A stretch of 64,000 nt of DNA from Tanypteryx hageni (lineage: Eukaryota; Arthropoda; Insecta; Odonata; Petaluridae): the NCBI GenBank assembly GCA_028673005.1, contig CM054116.1:18609840-18673839 (forward strand), given 5' to 3'. The notes below the pieces were generated by a model. It was not told the DNA's origin, did not search any database, and was given only the letters and a program-made list of their open reading frames with translations. Shown here piece after piece: positions 21,806-33,918 of the stretch (position 1 is its first letter; the number at the start of each line of letters is the position of its first letter). A program made the position numbers and the translations under genes.

Positions 21806-22240
21806 TGGAAGAAAACTCTCAGGAAGTAGTAAATTAAAATGGGATACAGAGTGAACTAAATGATGTAGTTTCCAGAACAAGAAAGAAAATAACCTCGATA
21901 ACCGACGAAAAAATTGATGTATTTAAAAATATGAGAGAACAAGGTGAGTCAGCGGTTAAAATGGCAAAAAACTTGGGCGTATCTTTGTCTGTTGTGTACA
22001 AACTAATGAGGAGAATACACGAAGCTGAGGAAAATATGGAAGAAGTTGATTTAACACGGAAGAAGCCTGGACCCAAACCGCAATAAGTTTCTAGATTATC
22101 GGACAAAATATGTGAAATTATCCAAGCAGACTGCTCATTGACACAAAAAGGCATTCAATAAAAGTTGAGAGAATATGACTTCATCTGCACACAGTCTACT
22201 ATATCGACGAATCTAAAAAATATTTGCATTACTAGAAAAA
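21806..22240 (+). pseudogene. Tc1/mariner-like transposase N-terminus (copy B)
   Basis: Identical arrangement of stops and the same truncation point as copy A. Confidence 0.65.
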
Positions 22241-22866
22241 GAATTTTAATAAATAAAAGGATAAAAGCTTGCAGGTTGAAATATCCATTTTTCCATGTTA
22301 ACTTATGGGGAATGGAAATCATTCTCAGGGATCGAACCAGGTCTAGTTTGGAATTATGTTTTTGCAAATGACTTTTACTTTAAGAACCGAACATTCGTAT
22401 TAAATATCAATCTTCTAGCTTCTCAGAAAATTAGTTAAAATAGCATTACAGTTCCACTTTTCCACCCACCGATGACAACTACGAAGTCATTTTTATATAT
22501 TAGATTCAATTAATGGCAGCAATATTGCCCAAGCACAACCGCATTCTTCCATTTGCTAATTAAATTCACCCTTTTGGCACACAACTCAAATTTAGTCATA
22601 GACACATTTTTAACCATTCGCCATATAAAGCGATTTTGCTCTGTGACTAAACATACCCAATGCTAGGCCATGGAATCAAGGATGGGGAAGTTTGCCACTT
22701 CATATACTAATCATTTTTTGATGGCTATGGCACAAAGTGGCTTCACATGGTGCACTAGAAAAAGGTAGAAGTTGTTGCAAGCAAAGCCAGTGCATTCACA
22801 TTGGTTATTTTATTGCGGGAAAAATCCGTATATTTATCTCATATTTCGCTCTTTCTTATTCATTAC

Positions 22867-23994
22867 TCATTCATAAGGATGTAATTCAAATAAGTTAGAT
22901 ATTTTTTTGACACATGAAAATCGTCTGCATAACGAATAAACTATCAAGTCACACATCGGAATATTTGCTACTTTTGCCCTCTTATATGACCTTTCCCGAA
23001 AATTTTTAATAATTGCCTTAATAGTACCAACTTGCTTTCCAACCATTGCAGAATATCCATCATATCCCTGACCAACTAAAATTGCCATTTGCAATTTAAA
23101 TTAATTAATATCTCTCTGATAATTCCTTCTGTACTGCGATCTGATATCCGAATAAACCCAAGAAAAATTATTCGCGAATACGAGTTTGTCCAGTGATAAA
23201 CTTGGGAAATATAACCCCTATTGATGATAATTGTACTATTCCCCCAATATCAGTCATTTCTTCGGTCTAAATGGAAATCCCTTCGAATGCATTTCCTGCA
23301 GCAACCAAATCATCTCTCAAAATACACCCACAAATTTCTATTATTTATTTCGAGTTCTCATAGATGTGTATTTAGCGTTTGCATTACAAGTAATTAAATG
23401 CTTTTGTTTCATCACTTGCCTCAATCCGAAAGATTGAAGATTTCCTTAATTGTTAGTTTTACCTCGTAATACAATATCAATACAATACTTATTGAATACA
23501 GTATTGCTCTATTTTCCTCTTTTGCATCGGCAACTAATTTGTTTTGCAGCATTTGTTTCGAAGGACTTTTCTTTTTCATTATTGAAATAAAGTGATCGAC
23601 TTCTGTTTGTGAAGTTTTATGACAGTGGGTTTTGTCATGGAAACTTGCAGCTTCATGAAATTTTTTGTATTAATGAAAGAATATCGAAATTCCCTATTCG
23701 CCCTTTGAGGAAAAAGGATACATACTTGACATAGAGCAGCCTTTAAAATGTAGAATAAGTTAACCAGGGAGTATGCTGAGTAAGCAACGGTAGACGGAAA
23801 GCTCGAATATTTTCACCATCATGCTTAAAGTCATAATTCGGTGAAGATGTCCAGCATTTGCTCAAGATTTCATATTTAAATTCACTAATCATACTTTGTG
23901 GCCTTTCATCTACCCTTACACAATCCAATATCAAAATGTTCACTAACTTCTGAAGCGACATCATAGATCTCAAGATGATCATCCACTTCATCAA
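22867..23994 (-). pseudogene. ZMYM1/TTF-type hAT relic spanning the B/C boundary
   Basis: Identical in structure to the A/B copy, 11,095 bp away, with the same 105-bp deletion and the same frame breaks. No additional function is visible. Confidence 0.75.
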
Positions 23995-24813
23995 TTCCTG
24001 GATCCAATTTCGTTTTTATTTAAATAATGTGTAATATATATATATATATATACAGAGTTTTATTGCTGTTAATGAGAAATATTTCTATACGAAATTCATT
24101 TTCATTACTTCCATTGGCTACAAAACGTAACATGGAGCTCGTAAAAATATACAAATAAGGATGTGTACTATGGCAAAGCAAATAAAATTCAATACAACAC
24201 AAAACATAATGAAATGGTATATTTTTAATTCATTTGTTTATTAAACCAAATAAGAAAAACGCCTTAAAATTAACCTACCTTCTTATTGAAGTTTACTAGA
24301 GTTAATATTTTTCCAACAGAAAAATATTCAGTTAAATAGATTTATGAGTAAAAACTCTATCAAGAAAATCTTTAAAATAGCGATTCCCTCTAAGATACCG
24401 CTTTTCTTATCCCTATAGACCTGATCCTACAGGATATTTATTTGTGTAAAATAACCGTGCACATTTTCAAAATTCAACTGAAGACAGGCCAACCTATTTA
24501 GAAAATATAATATGCTATCTGAAATTATCCGGGGTTGCTCGGGTTTTTAAGTCAAGATAGACAATTGTGAGGAAGATTTGAGAATAAAATCAAGTAATGA
24601 AACCAAGTTAATTTAAATTGTAATGCTTGATGTTACGCAATATTTCATGTCTTCCCATATTTTGCGGCGACTAACTTAGTTAGTAGTTAACTAACTTTGT
24701 ATCTTTAATCAAATAATCATGATAAACAATCGATGGAATAACTTTTAAAAGATAGTTATTTCACTCGAATCGATTTCCAGTTGAAGAAACTGCATCATAT
24801 TATGTGTTCATGA

Positions 24814-25041
24814 ATATCAAAAAAATTTAAACCTTGGGCAGGAATTGCACGCTCTAGGGAAGCAACCGGTGGAAACACGTTTGAAGATATAGTCAAATTT
24901 AGCTTAACAATACCCATCCCATGCAAAGGCGGATTCTGTGGGTTTAATTTGTCACGTGAATATTTTATAGTGAAACCTATGAAGCAAAACGTGTTCCCGG
25001 ACTTTGAAATCGATTTGGCGATAAATGATTTGTTTGTATAA
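24814..25041 (+). pseudogene. NPC2/ML-like exon frame (copy C)
   Basis: Same frame as in copies A and B, open over its full length. Confidence 0.38.
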
Positions 25042-26001
25042 CATGGAAAGTGTTGTTATAATAAAATAAGCAAAAATTGACTAATTTGATGCATACAAAT
25101 GTTCAGTTGAAGAGAAGCAAAAAGGACATATAGGTATTTAAATGAGGAAGAAGTTGACGATTATATTCTGGTCGAAATTAAAAAATTGTTATAGAAGTTT
25201 TCTTATTGTACCTTCTTGGATATGTTTTAATTCCTTAATTTCATATGTAAATGAAGAAACAAATTTCGCTGTCAATTATAGGGAACGAATACATATATTC
25301 CTAACAAATAAAAGTATTGCAGGAGATGGAAATCGGCGATTTCATGGGAATTCGTTGATAGTAACCGAGATCGTATTTAATTGAGAAGACATATTGGAAA
25401 CATTAATTGACTAATTTTTCTCCGAATTAATTTTTTGAGCGTAAACTATACTTGAAATGCAATTTGAAAATAACGATTCAAATATGACGCCATAAATTCC
25501 CATTAAAAGCACTAAATCAATGCAGTCGTAATATATACGATATCAGTTCCCATTTAAAAGCATTGATCTTGTCAGTATGGTTTTAGCATTTGGCATTGTT
25601 GAAAAGAGGAATAAAATCTTTTTTATGTTATAAAAATCAGTTATTTAAGCTATTTCGGCACGGATATTAATTCGGCTTTAAAAAATAAGCAACTCTACTA
25701 TGTGATCTCAGGAAAGAACTGATATAAAAGTTGTCTCGCGTAATTTTTAATAAATAAACATTCATTTTGTATGTTATAATTGTATCTAGCTACGTATATC
25801 ATATAAGATTTACGGCAAGGGAGTGTGGCCTCGGGATTCCCTAGAAGTAACAATGACCCCTCTAAAGAAGAAGCCAAAGAAGACTTCTGTCACACACTTT
25901 GCGTATGCGCGAGCCCAAGGTCAGATTGTTCTACTATCAGCAAACACATGTTGTTCATTGCTCGATGCTGTCGGTCTTCAGTTGTTCGACCAACTACGTG
26001 A

Positions 26002-26166
26002 ACACGCACATCTGCACTCATGGAGTGGACAAAAGCAAATACAATCAAACTAATTGAATTTTATGAAAAATATTCAGTTTTATCGGATGATACCTCTAGC
26101 GAACATAAACAAGCAAATTATCGCATTGAAGCGCTAAGCGAAATCGGGTCATTAGTATTTAGCTAA
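26002..26166 (+). pseudogene. MADF domain fragment, copy C
   Basis: Same frame and stop as in copies A and B. Confidence 0.5.
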
Positions 26167-27054
26167 AATCGGTCGATTATCCGTAATTTCGAAATATTTG
26201 CTTTAATATTTGATGAATGTAAAAACGTACTGGAATAAACGTTGTAGCAAATTTAATTTTGTACGAAGTTCGTTTAAAACATTTCCCCATATAATGCATC
26301 GTTTAAGAGATATGTTTAAAACATATTTTTTTATCTTACCCAACCACTCCACCTACCAGCGACTATTGTAAACACATTACACTTACGTCTTATGAACGCT
26401 CCTTTTTATTTTTTTAACTGTTGGAGCTTTGTGGCTATAGCCAAAATTAGAAGGCGATGGTTTGAGTTTATTTCTTTTCTTTGTCAAGTCTTTAAATCCG
26501 TCTCGCAGTTCCTTGAAATATTTATTATCATTTAACCTATTTGGAATTTGTTAGAAATATTACTGGCATAGAGAAGGTCATGTGGTGGCCACATTAGATT
26601 TTGAAATGTGTAACGGAAATTAATAATGGTAAATAACCCATTTCAATTTACACAATTTACCTTTGTTTGATAACACATGTTCATGCCTTATGGAATTGCG
26701 AATGTTTTGTGTTTTTTATTAAATATGTAATGGATATCAATAATGGCCAATAACTCTTTTCAATGCACATATATATATATATATATTTTTCCTTTCTTAT
26801 TGTATGCACATATATCTTATGGAAGTGAGAATGTTTGTATTTTTAAATGAAAATGTAATGGATATTTTGAATTTCATCAGCTACATAATATTTGTTTTTT
26901 CCATAGCGAATTCCCGTTTTGTACGTTCATTATGTAGATGTGTTCTTTTAATTGTAAAAATCGTTTAATTAATTTAATGACGGCGCAATAATACTCTCTC
27001 TTTGTTTCTCGTGAATTGCATTGTTAGGGACGCTCGGTTGTCTAGGCAACGGCT

Positions 27055-27066
27055 ACTGCGACAGAA
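27055..27066. other. Fold-back joint between plus and inverted arrays
   Basis: Left of the joint the sequence is unit position A-5417 region reading forward (GGCTACTGCGA). Right of it is the reverse complement of the A-3866 region (ACAGAAGGC). The two share GA at the joint. About 10 bp upstream is the palindrome GTTGTCTAGGCAAC. Confidence 0.9.
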
Positions 27067-27921
27067 GGCTTCCTTGGCTTCTTCTTTAGAGGGGTCATTG
27101 TTACTTCTAGGGAATCCCGAGGCCACTCTCCCTTGCCGTAAATCTTATATGATATACGTAGCTAGATACAATTATTACATACAAAATGAATGTTTATTTA
27201 TTAAAAATTACGCGAGACAACTTTTATATCAGTTCTTTCCTGAGATTTGTTCAAGTATCACATAGTAGAGTTGCTTATTTTTTAAAGCCGAATTAATATC
27301 CGTGCCGAAATAGCTTAAATAACTGATTTTTATAACATAAAAAAGATTTTATTCCTCTTTTCAACAATGCCAAATGTTAAAACCATACTGACAAGATCAA
27401 TGCTTTTAAATGGGAACTGATATCGTATATATTACGACTGCATTGATTTAGTGCTTTTAATGGGAATTTATGGCGTCATATTTGAATCGTTATTTTCAAA
27501 TTGCATTTTAAGTATAGTTTACGCTCAAATAATTAATTCGGAGAAAAATTAGTCAATTAGTGTTTCCAATATATCTTCTCAATTAAATACGATCTCGGCT
27601 ACTATCAACGGATTCCCATGAAATCGCCGATTTCCATCTCCTGCAATACTTTTATTTGTTAGGAATATATGTATTCGTTCCCTATAATTGACAGCGAAAT
27701 TTGTTTGTTCATTTACATATGAAATTAAGAAATTAAAACATATCCAAGAAGGTACAATAAGAAAACTTCTACAACAATTTTTTAATTTCGACCAGAATAT
27801 AATCGTCAACTTCTTCCTCATTTAAATACCTATATGTCCTTTTTGCTTCTCTTCAACTGAACATTTGTATGCATCAATTTAGTCAATTTTTGCTTATTTT
27901 ATTATAACAACACTTTCCATG

Positions 27922-28149
27922 TTATACAAACAAATCATTTATCGCCAAATCGATTTCAAAGTCCGGGAACACGTTTTGTTTCATAGGTTTCACTATAAAA
28001 TATTCACGTGACAAATTAAACCCACAGAATCAGCCTTTGCATGGGATGGGTATTGTTAAGCTAAATTTGACTATATCTTCAAACGTGTTTCCACCGGTTG
28101 CTTCCCTAGAGCGTGCAATTCCTGCCCAAGGTTTAAATTTTTTTGATAT
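27922..28149 (-). pseudogene. NPC2/ML-like exon frame with premature stop (D')
   Basis: Antisense copy. The codon after PCKG has become TGA (GGC TGA TTC where the other copies have GGC GGA TTC), interrupting the frame in the cysteine motif. Confidence 0.38.
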
Positions 28150-28988
28150 TCATGAACACATAATATGATGCAGTTTCTTCAACTGGAAATCCATTCGAGT
28201 GAAATAACTATCTTTTAAAAGTTATTCCATCGATTGTTTATCATGATTATTTGATAAAAGATACAAAGTTAGTTAACTACTAACTAAGTTATTCGCCGAT
28301 AAAGGATGCGAGAAAATTTATTTATTTGGGCAAAATATGGGAAGACATGAAATATTGCGTAACATCAAGCATTACAATTTAAATTAACTTGGTTTCATTA
28401 CTTGATTTTATTCTCAAATCTTCCTCACAATTGTCTGTCTTGACTTAAAAACCCGAGAAACCCCGGATAATTTCAGATAGCATATTATATTTTCTAAATA
28501 GGTTGGCCTATCTTCAGTTGAATTTGAAAATGTGCACCGTTATTTTACACAACTAAATATCCTGTAGGAGCAGGTCTATAGGGATAAGAAAAGCGGTATC
28601 TTAGAGGGAATCGCTATTTTAAAGATTTGCTTGATAGAGTTTTTACTCATAAATCTATTTAACTGAATATTTTTCTGTTGGAAAAATATTAACTCTAGTT
28701 AACTTCAATAAGAAGGTAGGTTAATTTTAAGGCGTTTTTCTTATTTGGTTTAATAAACAAATGAATTAAAAATATACCATTTCATTATGTTTTGTGTTGT
28801 ATTGAATTTTATTTGCTTTGCCATAGTACACATCCTTATTTGTATATTTTTACGAGCTCCATGTTACGTTTTGTAGCCAATGGAAGTAATGAAAATGAAT
28901 TTCGTATATAAATATTTTCTCAATAACAGCAATAAAACTCTATATATATTACGCATTATTTAAATAAAAACGAAATTGGATCCAGGAA

Positions 28989-30223
28989 TTGATGAAGTGG
29001 ATGATCAACTTGAGATCTATGATGTCGCTTCAGAAGTTAGAGAACATTTTGATTTTGGATTGTGTAAGGGTAGATGAAAGGCCACAAAGTATGATTAGTG
29101 AATTTAAATATTAAATCTTGAGCAAATGCTGGACATCTTCTCCAACTTATGACTTTAAGCATGATGGTGAAAATATTCGAACTTTCCGTCTACCGTTGCT
29201 TACTCAGCATACTCCCTGGTTAACTTATTCTACACTTTTAAAGGCTGCTCTATGTCAAGTATGTATCCTTTTTTCCTCAAAGGGCGAATAGGGAATTTCG
29301 ATATTCTTTCATTAATACAAAAAATTTCATGAAGCCGCAAGTTCCCATGACAAAACCCACTGTCATAAAACTTCACAAACAGAAGTCGATCACTCTTTTT
29401 CAATAATGAAAGAGAAAAGTCCTTCGAAACAAATGCTGCAAAACAAATTAGTTGCCGATGCAAAAGAGGAAAATAGAGCAATACTGTATTCAATAAGTAT
29501 TGTTTTGATATTGCATTACGAGGTAAAACTAACAATTAAGGAAATGTTCAATCTTTCGGAATGAGGCAGGTGATGAAACAAAAACATTTAATTACTTGCA
29601 ATGCAAACGCTAAATACACATCTATGAGAACTCGAAATAAATAATAGAAATTTGTGGGTGTATTTTGAGAGATGATTTAGTTGCTGCAGGAAATGCATTC
29701 GAAGGGATTTCCATTTAGACCGAAGAAATGACTGATATTGGGGGAATAGTACAATTATCATCAATAGGGGTTATATTTCCCAAGTTTATCACTGGACAAA
29801 CTCGTATTCGCGAATAATTTTTCTTGGGTTTATTCGGATATCAGATCGCAGTGCAGAAGGAATTATCAGAGAGATATTAATTAATTTAAATTGCAAATGG
29901 CAATTTTAGTTGGTCAGGGATATGATGGATATTCTGCAATGGTTGGAAAGCAAGAAATTATATCTTTACACCCAAAAGCAATGTTTGTTCATTGTTCTTC
30001 CCATCGTCTTAACCATGAAGTGCATGATTTTAATGGCTTGAGTGAAATCTGTATCACAGTTGGTACTATTAAGGCAATTATTAAAAATTTTCGGGAAAGG
30101 TCATATAGGAGGGCTAAAGTAGCAAATATTCCGATGTGTGACTTGATAGTTTATTCGTTATGCAGACGATTTTCATGTGTCAAAAAAATATCTAACTTAT
30201 TTGAATTACATCCTTGTGAATGA
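28989..30223 (+). pseudogene. ZMYM1/TTF-type hAT relic, fuller version (D')
   Basis: Sense orientation on the plus strand. The N-terminal zinc-finger neighbourhood at about 28989-29260 carries stops. The 29891-30223 frame is undeleted and reads GQGYDGYSAMVGKQ, then HPKAMFVHCSSHRLN, then GTIKAIIKNFRER. This matches the order GQGYDG - VHC.AH.LN - GTI seen in ZMYM1-like (DUF4371-type) hAT transposases. The region between (29410-29880) shows the same family in shifting frames. This copy preserves the 35 codons deleted in A/B and B/C, so it is closer to the ancestral element, though still inactive. Confidence 0.78.
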
Positions 30224-30848
30224 GTAATGAATAAGAAAGAGCGAAATATGAGATAAATATACGGATTTTTCCCGCAATAAAATAACCAATGTTAATTGCA
30301 CTGGCTTTGCTTGCAACAACTTCTACCTTTTTCTAGTGCACCATGTGAAGCCACTTTGTGCCATAGCCATCAAAAAATGATTAGTATATGAAGTGACAAA
30401 CTTCCCCATCCTTGATTCCATGGCCTAGCATTGGGTATGTTTAGTCACAGAGCAAAATCGCTTTATATGGCGAATGGTTAAAAATGTGTCTATGACTAAA
30501 GTTGAGTTGGGTGCCAAAAGGGTGAATTTAATTAGCAAATGGAAGAATGCTGTTGTGCTTGGGCAATATTGCTGCCCTTAATTGAATATTATATATAAAA
30601 ATGATTTCGTAGTTGTCATCGGTGGGCGGAAAAGTGGAACTGTAATGCTATTTTTAACAAACTTTCTCAGTATCTAGAAGATTGATATTTAATAGGAATG
30701 TTCGGTTCTTAAAGTAAAAGTCATTTAGAAAAACATAATTCCAAAATAGGCCTGGTTCGATCCCTGAGAATGATTTCCATTCCCCATAAGGTAACATGGA
30801 AAAATGGATATTTCAACCTGCAAGCTTATTTTCTTTTACTTATTAAAA

Positions 30849-32711
30849 TTCACATATTTGACCTTCGATCTCCGGACTAGGACTGCATTAAAGATAAATG
30901 ACAATAGTTTCTTATTCTTTTCATCTTTATCACCTTCAAATCAAAATCTCTTGAATTTAATGTTTTAATATCATATTTTGACAAAATTTAGCATTTTTAT
31001 GTCACCTTGCCATCTGATTGCATTGTTGAACTCAAAATCGTATTATTCTCATATATGCTCTCGTTCCCTCCGGACCTCCATGGACCCTCCTGGCCCAATT
31101 TATAGGTATCAGAGATATCTCAGAATTAATTTTTACTTTCTCCATATGGAGAATGTATTGTTTTCATGAAAGAATTCGCTTTCGAGGTTTCAATGTAAAT
31201 ACACCTTTTAAGGCCCTTTGAACATGTTTTGACTGTTTTCACAATCATGTCTGTTGGTCTGTCTGTATGTGATAGGATTTTTACTTTCTCCATATGCAGT
31301 ATAGGGGAAAGAATTGTTTTTATGAACATGAAAAAATGTGGAAATGATTGTGTTACCATATGACATAATTTTATTTGCACGTCTGGCATAGCCTGGGCAT
31401 CTCCAGGTACTTTCATCTAGTTTACTCATAATTTTGGGACATAAAACAAACTTCGAATAAATTTCCATATTGTGCTCAAGACAATGAATACTTCAGAAAA
31501 GGCCGGGCTTTCTATCTCTCACACTTGGTTTCCCATGGCATCATTCTTAATCTGTGTTCAGAATCATTCACTGGAATGCTGATTCTGTTTGGAAGACTTC
31601 TTCAATCATAGTGATATTCTGAAAGAAGTCAGTCTTCATAGAAGTTTTACAATTTCTTGACCTTATGTTACATCCACAGTTCAATATTCAAGGTCATAAA
31701 TCAATGTTTATTGGCATGATATTTCAACATATATTTTTACTTATTCATAATGTTAATGAGTTACGAATTCAGCATTTTTAGTGATTTTCGTCCATCTGTG
31801 CACACATATCAGGGAAGAATTGGCTTAACCGATTTCAACCAAATTTGTCACAGAATTTTCACATAAATACATGAACAAAATGACATATTTTGACTGAATC
31901 AACTTAGAAAATTTTCAAAATTAGGTAATTATAAATTGGGAAGGAATTGGTGGTGGTGTGCAAATTAAAAAATCAAAATCAACATGTTTAGCATAGATAT
32001 CAAAACCAGGGCTTCCACAATACAAGTAATAAATAAATTTCTTTTTTACAAGTATTTGTGTTGAATTTTCCACATAAATTTTAACCAAATTTAATATTTA
32101 TAATGTACACATACATACAAAACCATATTAGCATATTTATACTGAGTCAGCCAAACGGATGCCACAATTACAAATTTCAATAAAATAACACATAATGATA
32201 CACGATATAAGAAAAGCATGAATACTTACGGCAAATATTGTCATGTAACCACAACTATATTCAGAATCAATTGCAGCAATTATTTCCTATAGATTTTCTC
32301 AAATAAATAGAAACATTTATGCTTCCTTGGAAGTGCCAATCAACAAATTACAATGAAAGAAAACACTTCTATTGTTGACAATAAACAGAAATAAAGATAA
32401 TTATTTTGCACACTAAATAAATAATTAGGTATGTGAATAAAGTCTGATATAGAGATCAAGATTGATGAATATTTGAAGATCTTTGAGGACATTATCAGCG
32501 AAAGCTCCATAAGTCTTTAATCTGGGCCTAAAAACAGAAAAATAAAATTTATTTTAATGAAGTCACATTTTGTATGGACTAAAAAGTAAAGAATAAATCT
32601 AAAATTCACATATTTGACTGTTCAATAAAGTAAAAATATTTTTGGGCATTTAAAATTTGTGTAATGTTTTGCAATAAATCTTAATTATCATTTCTTTGCC
32701 CACAGGTTTAT
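30849..32711. other. Spacer segment without gene; partial direct repeat
   Basis: No supported frame. The phrase TTTTTACTTTCTCCATATG recurs at about 31129 and 31278, each followed by a GTTTT(C/T)ATGAA segment, suggesting fragments of an interspersed repeat. The rest is AT-rich and unremarkable. Confidence 0.45.
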
Positions 32712-32966
32712 CTGGGGTGGCGGTGGTAGAGTGGTTAGAGCATTGGTCTTCCATGAAGTGGTCACAGGTTCGAATCCTGTGGAGGTCAGATTTTTCAACC
32801 TGTGATTGTCCCGTCCCATGTTTGTGTGCTTTGAGGAGACTGCACAAGTCAGCGCTCTGTCCTTGGGAAGGGATGTTAAGCAGTTGGTCCCCTTGGTCGA
32901 CTGGGTCTAACCAGGGTTTAACACACAACAAGTGGTAAAAAACAAGACAAATTCTACAAAAAATAT
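32712..32966 (+). mobile_element. tRNA-Gly-like SINE
   Basis: The head looks like a tRNA: A box TGGTAGAGTGGTTAGAGC (from 32724), a loop centred on CTTCCATGAAG that resembles tRNA-Gly with UCC anticodon, and a perfect B box GGTTCGAATCC (32767-32777). About 150 bp of unrelated body follows, then an A-rich end (AAAAAACAAG, ACAAAAAATA). The acceptor stem does not pair, so it is a SINE and not a tRNA gene. Target duplications were not identified. Confidence 0.72.
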
Positions 32967-33870
32967 AACAAATTAACCCATTAATGCCCACTCATATTTA
33001 TAAGACACAGTTAAATTGTTTTACCTATATAATAAATAGGAATTGTAACAGCACCGAGAGGCCTTAAAAAATGAATTCAGCCTACAAACTGCATATCAGA
33101 TTAAAGGTCTTGAGACGGCGGTGTAAAAATTTGTAAAAAACCAAAATAGGGATAATAAAATTTTGATATTATAATTTGTTTTTAAATTATTTAGAAGTTA
33201 GCCAATGTAAACGAAAAAATATTTCAATTTATCCATAAAATTGTTATTTTGGCGGTAAAAATTATTTAAATTTAAACAATTAGATAAATGTTTCTTCTCT
33301 TCTAATTGTACTATAAATTTAAAATTTGGCAGAAATGTGTGGCATTATTAATTAAATTTGGGAAAAATATTATATTCCTAAAATTGCAAAAATTAGCGAT
33401 AGTTTTAGTTCATTATTGTTTCTTAATGAAAAAACAAAAACCTGTCCAGAGGAGAAATCTTTAGGATTAAAGAAATATTTCTCATGATGAAATATCTGTC
33501 TGAAAAATGAATGATTTTTCAAAGTGAGATGAAATATATGCAGTATGCAAGCACCTTCTACTAGGCATTATATATCGACTTTTCTTACAGAGGAGGAGGA
33601 GGATATAACATATAGGAGATTACTAATGTTTAGGCATTTCCAGGTGAGCTGGAGATTCGAAATTTTTTTCTTAGGTAGGATTTTGTGCAAAACCTACTAG
33701 AAAAAACGAAAATCATGCAGTGTAAAAATGCGGACGCTAAAAATTCGCAATCTTTTAAACAAAATATTTTGAATTAAAAAATATTTCTAATAATGCTATA
33801 TCTCTCTGAAATATTAATTTTTATCAGGGTCAGATGAAATGCTTGCAGAATGCAAGCACCAACTAATTGC
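32967..33870. other. AT-rich spacer segment with dispersed repeat pieces
   Basis: No gene. The stretch 33644-33760 (GTGAGCTGGAGATTCGA...) is closely repeated at 39613-39730, and pieces near 33110-33190 and 33725-33760 recur around 38941-39135 and 39701-39905. Confidence 0.6.
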
Positions 33871-33918
33871 ATATATATATATACATATACATCTATATAT
33901 ATATATATATATATATAT
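33871..33918. repeat. (TA)n microsatellite
   Basis: Alternating AT with two short interruptions (ACATATACATC). Confidence 0.95.

Larger units (their letters stand above)
12351..23445 (+). repeat. Repeated unit, copy B
   Basis: Second full copy, 11,095 bp, nearly identical to A apart from scattered substitutions, the 32-bp deletion at about 13571 and a 168-bp segment at 16249-16416. From 12351 onward copy C repeats it at an exact 11,095-bp offset. Confidence 0.95.
23446..27060 (+). repeat. Repeated unit, copy C (truncated at the fold-back)
   Basis: Starts as a near-perfect repeat of B, including B's 32-bp deletion. From about 26,270 it carries A-type variants and lacks the 168-bp segment, as A does. 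It also lost 386 bp, including the SINE, between two 17-bp direct repeats (CTTATGGAAGTGAGAAT). It stops at 27060, just past the X-box-like palindrome. Confidence 0.93.
27061..30848 (-). repeat. Repeated unit, inverted copy D'
   Basis: Reverse complement of unit positions A-3866 down to A-1401, continuing through the unit boundary from A-12350 down to A-11146. It holds the antisense of the short orphan frames and a sense-oriented (plus) hAT relic. Homology ends at 30848 where the unique spacer begins. Confidence 0.93.

Noticed and set aside
1401..23445. The 11-kb direct repeats as long terminal repeats of a giant retroelement
   Set aside because: No primer-binding site, polypurine tract, gag/pol or TG..CA ends; the array is tandem and also inverted.
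31126..31468. Two overlapping minus-strand frames of 96 and 86 codons
   Set aside because: They overlap in different frames within a repeat-like segment. No domain is recognised.
32712..32790. Functional tRNA-Gly gene
   Set aside because: The acceptor stem does not pair and SINE-like body sequence follows directly.
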